From Hydrocarboniphaga sp965279055 (GTDB lineage: Bacteria > Pseudomonadota > Gammaproteobacteria > Nevskiales > Nevskiaceae): a DNA stretch of 64,000 nucleotides. The translations under genes and the position numbers were made by a program. Under the pieces are notes generated by a model. It was not told the origin of the DNA, did not search any database, and worked only from the letters and a program-made list of their open reading frames with translations. Every line of letters starts with the position of its first letter. Position 1 is the first letter of the stretch. The stretch is taken from positions 1,426,001 to 1,490,000 of the forward strand of contig NZ_OZ257125.1 in NCBI RefSeq assembly GCF_965279055.1. The letters are read 5' to 3'. Below, piece after piece: positions 34,023-40,902 of this stretch.

Positions 34023-36836
34023 ATGAGTTTCTTTAAATCGCGTCCCAGGGGACGAAACAAGGCCTGGGGGGCGGCCGCGCTATCCACCGCGTCGGCCTGC
34101 TTCACGGCTGCATCCATGCTCGCTTCCGGAGCCGCCAATGCGGCCGCACCGGTCGCGGCCTCAGCGTTGCTCGGCAACGTGCTCAACACCACCACCGGTA
34201 TCGTCAAAAGCACGACGTCGTCGCTGAGCACGCGCGACGCAGCCGCGGCTGCCACCGGCGGCAACGCGCCGCCGGCGATCAACAAGTACACCGGCGGCCA
34301 GATCGCCAACGGTGCCGTGCTGCTGCTGTGGACCGGCGACGGCTGCTCGACGCCGTTGTGCAATCCGAGCACCTCGCAGGACTTTCTGGCGGTAGTCGAC
34401 GCCGAACCGAACTCGACGACCTACGGCAACGTGATCTGGACCGCCGAGCTGCCGAACGTGCTCGCCTCCAACGTCGCCGGCAACATCGTCGGCGTGCTCG
34501 GTTCGGATTCGCACAACGATCCGCATCACATGCTCGCCTACACCTCGTACATCTCCGACGGCAGCGACGGCCTCAAGGCCGGCCGCAAGTACACGCTGGC
34601 CGGCGGCGTGATCTCCAAGAACGTGTTCCGTTACGACATCACCAGCGTGCGCAGCATCCGCAAGGCCGAGATCGCGGTCTGCGGTACCCAGCTGCGTCGC
34701 TCGTCGCTGACCGATGATTTCGTGGTCATGCCGTCCAAGACCGGCGGTCACAAGATCATGTACACCTACATGAGCAACTACGTGTACGGCCCGGGCGGCA
34801 CCATCACCGAAATCGATCCGGGCCGCGTTGCCCCGACCGCGCTCGGCGGCTGCTTGCCGGCGGTTCCGTCCGTCACCGGCCTGACCGAAAACGCCAAGCA
34901 GTTCGGCCTGATCGCCAATCTCGGCGTCGGCGCCGACGACAACCCCCTGCTCGGCCACAAAGGCATCACCGAGTACGTGGCTTCGGTTCGTGCGGATCAG
35001 CCGCGCAACCCGACCGCTTACACCAGCTCGCCCGACAGCCGCCAGACGCGTACTGCCAACCAGGGTCTGTTCTTCCTGGGCAACAAGGACGCCGGTCTGG
35101 AATCCGTGCCGCACGGCATGGCGCTGACTTATGACGGCAAATACCTGGCAACCTCGGATTACGCGGTTGCCGCTTCGATCGGTGCGGCGGCCATCAACGG
35201 CGCGCTCGGCGAACTCTGCGGCAGCGCCGCCAACGGCGGCACCGGCACCGGCATCGGCCCGCTCGGCGTCTGCGGTTCGAGCTTCGGCTCGTCCGTGCGC
35301 GTCTGGGAACCGAGCGGCGAGTACACCTACGGCAAGACCAAGGACTCGCTGAAGGAAGCCGGCGTCTATGCGAGCAACCCGTATCTGCGCTCGGTTTCGG
35401 CCGTGCCGGATGGCCCGCGCCAGGAGCCGATCCTGATCCACGAAGAAAACGAAGGCCTGATGGCGTTCGGCCTGCCGCACCAGTCGCATCACTGCGTCGG
35501 TCAGAAGGGTTGGATCAACAACGGCGACCCGAGCTACGACAGGGCCGTCTCCAGCGCCGGCGTGGCAGCCAATGCCGCGGCGACCAAGTCCGCGACCAGC
35601 TGCTCGGAAGGCTCGTCCGACTACGTTCCGCACAAGGGCGCGTTTAGTGCCTCGATGTGCGGCGGCGTGCTGTTCTACAGCCCGGACATCACCATCCGCG
35701 GCGATGCGGTCAACGCCTTCGGCGGCAAGGGTCCGTACTGGCGTGCGGTGTACGACGTCGGCCCCTGCTCGGGCGTGTCGTACTTCAGCATCACCGACGA
35801 CGATCGCTTCCTGGTGCTGCCGGTTTCGGGCATCGAATCGCCGAAGTCCATCGACGCAGCCGGCTCCATCGACTTCGATCGTGACTATCCGCGCGAGCAC
35901 AGCCGTCGCGTGCTGACCGTCGACATCCGTCCGCTGCTGGCCAAGGGCACCGCGAGCACCAAGGCCACGGCCATTGCCTGCGACTTCCCGGAAGCCGATG
36001 CCAGCCGTACCGCCAACACCACGCTCGGCACCAAGGCCAAGCGCGCCGACCTGTCGGGTGGCGTCAGCGGCAAGTTCAACGTGCTGCATCACAACAACGA
36101 AGCCGACGATTGCCCGCGCGTTCGTGGTGCGATCGGTCAGTTCGAAACCGGCCCGACCGGCGTTGGCCTGGCCACCACGGCCTCGTCCAACACCAGCCAG
36201 CCTGGTGTTCCGTACGTCCGTCTCGCCGAGGCGGTGACCGAAGTGCGCGCGCTGACGCCGCAGGGCATCGTCGTCACGGCGGCACATGCCGGTGGCGAAC
36301 CCTCCGGTACCGGCGGCTCGCCGGGCAGCGGCAACCTGAACTCGCTGCAGAACCTGTACACGCACGGTGGTCCTCACTTCACCAACATCGACCGCGTTGG
36401 CTACCAGGCCACGCCGAGCGGTGAGGGTGGTTATCGTGACCTGACCCCGAGCGCGATCAAGACGCCGCGTGACCAGGTGATCGGCAAGCCGGCGGTCAGC
36501 GGCACCGAGCGCTACGTGTTCATCCAGTACTTCGTCGAACTCAACCACGTGCCGCTGCCCGGCACCGGTTCGGACGGCGATCGTACGGTGTGCCTCGGCA
36601 AGCTCGATCGCACCACCGGTGCCACCGTGCTCGACACGTCGTTCACCGACGAACTGCTCGGCACGCCCTGCCTGGACTTCGACTCGGCGGCTCGCGATGC
36701 CTGGCTGTGGCCGGGTGAACGCGGCGCCAAGGGCGGCGCCAAGCCGCACGCCGCGATCTTCGAGCGTGACGGTGCTGCGCTGTTCGGCCCGGGCTACTTC
36801 CCGGCCGCGCCGCTGAACCCGGACGGCGATCTGTAA
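34023..36836 (+). CDS. Exported SBP56/methanethiol-oxidase-like beta-propeller protein, enlarged
   Basis: The product is 937 residues with a signal peptide (basic n-region RPRGRNK, cleavage near ANAAAPV). From residue 120, DFLAVVDAEPNSTTYGNVIW follows the pattern of SBP56 (DYLATVDVDPKSPxYxxVI). Later blocks keep the SBP56 order: a His pair (168-169, DPHHM), PHGMALTYDGKYLATSDY (His364), SSVRVWEP, LIHEENEGLMAF (His473), and SITDDDRFLVLPVSG near 595. The C-terminal 320 residues (LHHNNEADDCPRVR, HGGPHFTNIDR) have no match I recognise. SBP56-type bacterial enzymes are periplasmic copper-dependent methanethiol oxidases. The relation is from memory of the family pattern. aaggag precedes the ATG, and a terminator follows. 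Confidence 0.6.
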   Translation: MSFFKSRPRGRNKAWGAAALSTASACFTAASMLASGAANAAAPVAASALLGNVLNTTTGIVKSTTSSLSTRDAAAAATGGNAPPAINKYTGGQIANGAVLLLWTGDGCSTPLCNPSTSQDFLAVVDAEPNSTTYGNVIWTAELPNVLASNVAGNIVGVLGSDSHNDPHHMLAYTSYISDGSDGLKAGRKYTLAGGVISKNVFRYDITSVRSIRKAEIAVCGTQLRRSSLTDDFVVMPSKTGGHKIMYTYMSNYVYGPGGTITEIDPGRVAPTALGGCLPAVPSVTGLTENAKQFGLIANLGVGADDNPLLGHKGITEYVASVRADQPRNPTAYTSSPDSRQTRTANQGLFFLGNKDAGLESVPHGMALTYDGKYLATSDYAVAASIGAAAINGALGELCGSAANGGTGTGIGPLGVCGSSFGSSVRVWEPSGEYTYGKTKDSLKEAGVYASNPYLRSVSAVPDGPRQEPILIHEENEGLMAFGLPHQSHHCVGQKGWINNGDPSYDRAVSSAGVAANAAATKSATSCSEGSSDYVPHKGAFSASMCGGVLFYSPDITIRGDAVNAFGGKGPYWRAVYDVGPCSGVSYFSITDDDRFLVLPVSGIESPKSIDAAGSIDFDRDYPREHSRRVLTVDIRPLLAKGTASTKATAIACDFPEADASRTANTTLGTKAKRADLSGGVSGKFNVLHHNNEADDCPRVRGAIGQFETGPTGVGLATTASSNTSQPGVPYVRLAEAVTEVRALTPQGIVVTAAHAGGEPSGTGGSPGSGNLNSLQNLYTHGGPHFTNIDRVGYQATPSGEGGYRDLTPSAIKTPRDQVIGKPAVSGTERYVFIQYFVELNHVPLPGTGSDGDRTVCLGKLDRTTGATVLDTSFTDELLGTPCLDFDSAARDAWLWPGERGAKGGAKPHAAIFERDGAALFGPGYFPAAPLNPDGDL

Positions 36837-36857
36837 GCCGTAGTCGTCAGTAGTGGG

Positions 36858-36900
36858 GCGGGCGTCGCGACACGGTTTTCGTCGCGACGCCCGCTCATTT
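36858..36900 (+). terminator. Strong stem-loop after the SBP56-like gene
   Basis: A perfect 14-base stem (gcgggcgtcgcgac at 36858-36871 with its complement at 36881-36894) has a nine-base loop. Only tcattt follows, so it is a weak intrinsic terminator or a processing stem. It probably lowers readthrough into the parvulin gene. Confidence 0.6.
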
Positions 36901-37001
36901 AGGAATTCCCTGGTCCGTACGCGGGCGACGGAATTCTTAAGTGATGAGATTCCAATCTTTCGTCTCGATATTCGATTCAGTATTTTTCAGAGGAGTTGCC
37001 C

Positions 37002-37901
37002 GTGTTCCGAACTGTCAGCCGTCTCACCGGTGCCGCGCTGTTGGCCGCCGTTGCCGGCAGCGCTTTCGCCGCCGATGATCAGGCCTTGCCTGATAACTCC
37101 GGCCTTGCCGCCGATGTGGTCGTCAACGGCCAGCCGATCAGCGTCAACCACGTGCGGCTGATGTCCTCGGGCCTGGACGAGCAGAAAGGTGCGCGCCAGC
37201 TCAACGGCGACGACGTCAAGAATGCAGCTCGCGCCGAACTGATCACCGAAGAAGTGCTGGCCCAGGCCGCACGCAAGAAAGGTCTGGACAAGCAGCCCGA
37301 CGTCTCCGACCAGCTCGCCTACCAGCAGCGCCTGATCCTGTCGCGTGCGTATCTGGAAGACTATTTCAACGCCAACCCGGTCGACGACAACAGCCTGCGC
37401 ACCGCCTACGAGTGGAACCGCGCCAACGGCAAGATCACCGAGTATCACGTGCGCCAGATCCTGACCTCGTCGCAGTCCTCGGCGTTTGAGGCGCTGGCCG
37501 CGCTGAAGAAAGGCGAAGACTTTGCCGAAGTCGCGAAGCGCTACACCCAGGATCCGGGTGGCCAGTCCAATGGTGGAGACCTCGGCTGGTTCCGTCCCGA
37601 TATTTTCGTCGACCACCATTTCAGTGATGCGGTCGTGGCCTTGAAGAAGGGCGAATACAGCAAGGCGCCGGTGCGCAGCCGTTTCGGCTGGCACGTGGTC
37701 AAGCTCGAAGAGGGGCCGCGCCCGGTCGCCAAGCCGCTGCCGTACGACCAGCTCGACGACGGCTCGCATGAAGCGCTGCGTCAGCGCACCGCGCAGCTGA
37801 AGATCGAAGAACTGACGGCCTCGCTGACCAAGGGCGCCAAGATCACCGGCCCCGGCGCGACCGCCAGCAACGGCGGCGGCGCTGCCAAGAGCAACAAGTA
37901 A
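37002..37901 (+). CDS. Periplasmic parvulin-type peptidyl-prolyl isomerase
   Basis: The product is 299 residues. A signal peptide (LTGAALLAAVAGSAFA) is followed by a helical SurA/PpiC-like N-domain and one parvulin domain (about residues 145-240), with EYHVRQILTSSQ at its start, GGDLGWFRPDIFV and RSRFGWHVVKLEE at its end. It probably folds an exported protein, and the SBP56-like product just upstream is an obvious client. The GTG at 37002 is chosen because aggag lies six bases before it. The C-terminus is a Gly/Ala/Lys tail. Confidence 0.88.
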   Translation: MFRTVSRLTGAALLAAVAGSAFAADDQALPDNSGLAADVVVNGQPISVNHVRLMSSGLDEQKGARQLNGDDVKNAARAELITEEVLAQAARKKGLDKQPDVSDQLAYQQRLILSRAYLEDYFNANPVDDNSLRTAYEWNRANGKITEYHVRQILTSSQSSAFEALAALKKGEDFAEVAKRYTQDPGGQSNGGDLGWFRPDIFVDHHFSDAVVALKKGEYSKAPVRSRFGWHVVKLEEGPRPVAKPLPYDQLDDGSHEALRQRTAQLKIEELTASLTKGAKITGPGATASNGGGAAKSNK

Positions 37902-37913
37902 GGCCTGACGACG

Positions 37914-38546
37914 ATGAAAACCACTTCGCTTAACAAGCTGCTGAACCGGCTGCTGTTCGCTGCGCCGCTGCTGCTCGCGGCCTGCGCCCACAACCCGTCG
38001 GCGACCACCGCCGCTGCCGACCCGGCGCCGGCCGAAGCCGAGCTCACGCCGCAGGACCGCCTCGCGTTCTTCATCAACGACGTGCGTCGCGGCGAATGCG
38101 ACAAGATCGAGCCGGCCTTGAAGTCGGGTCTGCCGATCGACGGCTTCGACACGCTCGACCAGACGCCGCTGATCGCCGCCGTCAGCCAGAACCAGGTCGA
38201 ATGCGCCAAGCAGCTGATCGCGCGCGGCGCCGACGTCAACCTGGCCGATCACGCCGGCTGGTCGCCGCTGATTCACGCTGCGTATTTCGGCTCCGGCAAC
38301 GAGCTGCTGAGCCTGCTGATCGACAAGGGCGCCCAGCTCAACGCGCAGAACAATCGCGGCCTGACCGCGCTGTATCTGGCCAGCGCCGCCGGTCACGAGC
38401 CGCAGGTGCAGCTGCTGCTGGCGCACGGCGCCGACCCGACGATCGCGACGCAGTCCGGTTACACGCCGGTCAAGGTCGCGCAGCTGCGCGGCCTGTCGCG
38501 CATCGTCGAGCTGCTCGAAGCCAAGCCGGCGACGGCGACGCCCTGA
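37914..38546 (+). CDS. Ankyrin-repeat lipoprotein
   Basis: The product is 210 residues. The signal peptide ends in LLLAAC, giving a lipid anchor. After an Ala/Pro linker there are about four ankyrin repeats, recognisable by TPLIAAVSQNQVECAKQLIA, RGADVNLADHAGWSPLIHA, KGAQLNAQNNRGLTALYLA and HGADPTIATQSGYTP. Ankyrin proteins next to periplasmic oxidases, for example AnkB by catalase, can act as scaffolds. It lies 12 bases after the parvulin gene and is probably co-transcribed. The binding partner is unknown. Confidence 0.88.
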   Translation: MKTTSLNKLLNRLLFAAPLLLAACAHNPSATTAAADPAPAEAELTPQDRLAFFINDVRRGECDKIEPALKSGLPIDGFDTLDQTPLIAAVSQNQVECAKQLIARGADVNLADHAGWSPLIHAAYFGSGNELLSLLIDKGAQLNAQNNRGLTALYLASAAGHEPQVQLLLAHGADPTIATQSGYTPVKVAQLRGLSRIVELLEAKPATATP

Positions 38547-38553
38547 GCTGAAC

Positions 38554-39684
38554 TTGTCGCGCCGAGCTGCCGAATTCCCCTCTCCCGCCTGCGGGAGAGG
38601 GTCCCGCGAAGCGGGGGGAGAGGGCGGCGCGCGCATCGCCCTCTCCCGCCCCTGGCGGGGCACCCTCTCCCGCACGCGGGAGCGGGGAGTCTTTTTGTTG
38701 TTTGCGGCCGTTTCGTCCAGTGCATTCTCCGCACCGCCCTCGCTGCAGATCGACAAGCAACTGCAACACCAGCTCGCGATCACCACGCAGCAGCCGCAGC
38801 TGCAGACCCGCGTGAAACTCAGTGCCCGCGTGCTCGCCGATCCACGCCGGCGCTGGCGCGCGATGAGCGATCAGCCGGGGGTGCTCGAGGCGCCGGCCGG
38901 CGGTTTCCCGGTGGCCGGGCAGAGCGTCAGCGCCGGGCAGGTGCTGGCCTGGATACGGCCGTCCTACACCGATCCCGAGCGCCGCGATCTGCTGGCCGAG
39001 CGACGCGCGCAGCAGCGTGATTTCGATCTGGCGCAGGTCCAGGTGCGGCGCTTCGACATCGACACCGAGAAGCAGATCGACATCAGCCTGCCGACACCGT
39101 CGATGGCGATCGTCGCCGACTACCACGGCTCGCAGGCGCGCGGCGAAGTGCTGGATCGCGCGCTGTCCGACCGCATCGCCTTGAAGGCGCCGGCCGCTGG
39201 CGTGCTGCTGGCGAGCTTCGCGCAAAGCCGGCAGCAAGCCGCTCCGGGCGACGCGCTGTTCGAAGGTGCGGCCGCCGACGGCCTGGTGATCGAGCTGGTC
39301 CACGACGATCGCCAGCCACTGCTGCTCGATGGCGCGCAGCTCGGCGCGGCCAAGCTCAAGCTGATCGGTGACAGCTACGACGCCGCGTTGCGTGCCTGGC
39401 GCGCGCTGTATTCGGTCGATGCGGATGCGGTCGCGAGCTTGACGCCGGGGCAGATGCTGGCGATCGACGTGCCGCTGAAAACCGCGCAGCTGCGCCTGCC
39501 GAAATCCAGCGCGTTTCTCGATCGGAACGAGTCCCAGGTCTGGGTGCATGAAGCCGCCGAGCGCTTCGTGCCGCGCACGGTCAAGCTCGCGGCAGCGGAC
39601 GAGCGCAGCCTGATCGTCACCGACGGCATCGGCGAGCAGGACCGCGTCGTCGTCGATGCCGCCAGCCTGCTGCGGCTGCGATGA
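38554..39684 (+). CDS. RND periplasmic adaptor (HlyD/CusB type), first copy
   Basis: From the TTG at 38554 the product is 376 residues. Residues 8-45 are translated from family F repeats and end in SRTRERG, directly before the hydrophobic VFLLFAAVSSSAFSA. The repeat thus supplies the basic n-region of the signal peptide. Alternative TTG starts at 38695 or 38698 (after ggggag) would leave a signal peptide without positive charge. The mature chain has LQHQLAITTQQP, a lipoyl/barrel-sandwich half (GGFPVAGQSVSAGQVLAWI), a short hairpin and a beta-barrel with QVWVHEAAERFVPRTVKLA. It should link the RND pump to its partner. Its stop overlaps the next adaptor (ATGA). Confidence 0.8.
   Translation: MSRRAAEFPSPACGRGSREAGGEGGARIALSRPWRGTLSRTRERGVFLLFAAVSSSAFSAPPSLQIDKQLQHQLAITTQQPQLQTRVKLSARVLADPRRRWRAMSDQPGVLEAPAGGFPVAGQSVSAGQVLAWIRPSYTDPERRDLLAERRAQQRDFDLAQVQVRRFDIDTEKQIDISLPTPSMAIVADYHGSQARGEVLDRALSDRIALKAPAAGVLLASFAQSRQQAAPGDALFEGAAADGLVIELVHDDRQPLLLDGAQLGAAKLKLIGDSYDAALRAWRALYSVDADAVASLTPGQMLAIDVPLKTAQLRLPKSSAFLDRNESQVWVHEAAERFVPRTVKLAAADERSLIVTDGIGEQDRVVVDAASLLRLR
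38577..38688. repeat. Family F repeat cluster at the adaptor N-terminus
   Basis: Several alternating units such as cccctctcccgcctgcggga and ccctctcccgcacgcgggag follow one another in both orientations. The cluster lies between the ankyrin gene and the mature region of the first adaptor and has no stop codon in the adaptor frame. Confidence 0.85.
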
Positions 39685-40826
39685 ACTTCGTAGCCCGGGT
39701 GAAACCCGGGGTTGTGCTCCGCTGGAAAATCTCCCGGGTTTCACCCGGGCTACTGCTACTGCTGTGTGTGTACGTCGGTGCGCAGGCACACAACGGCGAA
39801 GACCACGGCGGCGGCGCGGTGGCCGCGCCGGCTGCGGTCGTCACCGTCAGCAAGAACCTTCAGCACGAGCTGGCGATCACGACGACGCGTGTCGGCGATG
39901 CGCGCGCCGCCACGGCCTTGCAGCTCACCGGCGAAGTGCTGCAGCGGCCGGAATCGAACTGGCGCGTGCAGGCACCGGAAGCCGGCCGTCTGCTCGCGGT
40001 CGGCGGCGGCTGGCCGGTCGCCGGGCAGAGCATCGCCGCCAACCAGTTGCTGGCGGTGCTGGAGCCGGCGCTGAGCCAGCGTGAAAGAGCGCGGCGCGAA
40101 GTCGATCTGGCGAGCTTGAAACAAAAGATCAGCATCGCCCAGATCAACGTCGACCGGCTGCGCCTGCAGCAGCGCGCCAGCGGTATCGGCGCCGAAGGCA
40201 ACACCTACGTCGAAGGCGCTTTCGCCGAGTACGAAACCCTGCAGCGTCAGATCGAGCTGGCGCAGCAGGGCTTGTCCGGGCGCGTCGAGATCCGCGCCGG
40301 CGAGGCAGGGCGGCTGCAGCGTGCGCCGGTCTCCGCGGGCGAAGTGGTGGCGCGTGGCCAGGCGCTGTTCGAACTCGCCGGCGCGCGGCCGCGGCTCGCG
40401 GTGCGCGTCTACGATCCGCGCTACACGCGCGGCGCGATCGTCGCCAGCGCGACGGTCGATGCCAGGACTTATCCGCTGCACGCGGTCGGCTATTCGGCCG
40501 CATCGCCGGAGCCGGGCTGGACCTTGTTGCTGGATTTCGATGCGCAGGCGCCTTCACTGGCGCCCGGCGCACTGGCCGAGGTGTCGCTGAATGCCGCGCC
40601 TAAACAGGCGATCGCGACGAGCTTGAGTCTGCCGCGTGCGAGCGTGCAGGGAACATCGGATGCGGCCTGGGTCTGGGTGCATCAGGCGCCGGAGCAGTTC
40701 GTGCGCCGCAGCGTGCAGATCGTCGATACGCAGCGCGACACGGTGTGGGTCGCGCAGGCCGCGCTGGCGGCCGACGAGCGCATCGCGGTGCAGGGCGCGG
40801 CCTTGCTCGATCAGTTTCGCCGTTGA
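39681..40826 (+). CDS. RND periplasmic adaptor (HlyD/CusB type), second copy
   Basis: The product is 381 residues. Residues 4-25 are encoded by a family A repeat pair (39690-39753). The signal core LLLLLCVYVGAQA follows at once, then AHNGEDHGGG with possible metal-binding histidines. The mature part repeats the layout of the first adaptor: LQHELAITTTRVG, GGWPVAGQSIAANQLLAVL, a longer helical hairpin (about residues 130-205), RLQRAPVSAGEVVARGQALF, and a C-terminal barrel with AAWVWVHQAPEQFVRRSV. The ATG overlaps the stop of copy one, so translation is coupled. A GTG at 39714 would also give a good signal peptide. The paired copies may form mixed hexamers. Confidence 0.85.
   Translation: MNFVARVKPGVVLRWKISRVSPGLLLLLCVYVGAQAHNGEDHGGGAVAAPAAVVTVSKNLQHELAITTTRVGDARAATALQLTGEVLQRPESNWRVQAPEAGRLLAVGGGWPVAGQSIAANQLLAVLEPALSQRERARREVDLASLKQKISIAQINVDRLRLQQRASGIGAEGNTYVEGAFAEYETLQRQIELAQQGLSGRVEIRAGEAGRLQRAPVSAGEVVARGQALFELAGARPRLAVRVYDPRYTRGAIVASATVDARTYPLHAVGYSAASPEPGWTLLLDFDAQAPSLAPGALAEVSLNAAPKQAIATSLSLPRASVQGTSDAAWVWVHQAPEQFVRRSVQIVDTQRDTVWVAQAALAADERIAVQGAALLDQFRR
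39690..39753. repeat. Family A inverted pair inside a coding sequence
   Basis: The element gtagcccgggtgaaacccgg ... gggtttcacccgggctac is the same as at 9352-9414. Here it is translated as codons 4-25 of the second adaptor. Confidence 0.9.
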
Positions 40827-40843
40827 TGCGCCGGCTCATGCTT

Positions 40844-40866
40844 TCCCTTCTCCCGGTGGGAGAGGC
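40844..40866. repeat. Family F repeat
   Basis: cccttctcccggtgggagag forms a short hairpin between the second adaptor and the TonB receptor. A run of eight to nine thymines at about 40879-40887 follows, so it might work as a weak terminator. Confidence 0.6.
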
Positions 40867-40902
40867 AAGCCTTGGTTCTTTTTTTTCTGGGAGAGTTTCG
40901 CG

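Noticed and set aside
34161..36749. 862-codon open frame on the minus strand
   Set aside because: It is antisense to the SBP56-like gene, has His/Arg/Asp-rich low-quality composition and no domain. GC-rich coding DNA often leaves the opposite strand open.
38577..38688. Clustered palindromes as a CRISPR array
   Set aside because: The units alternate in orientation, vary in length and have no regular unique spacers. They match dispersed REP-like elements found elsewhere in the window.
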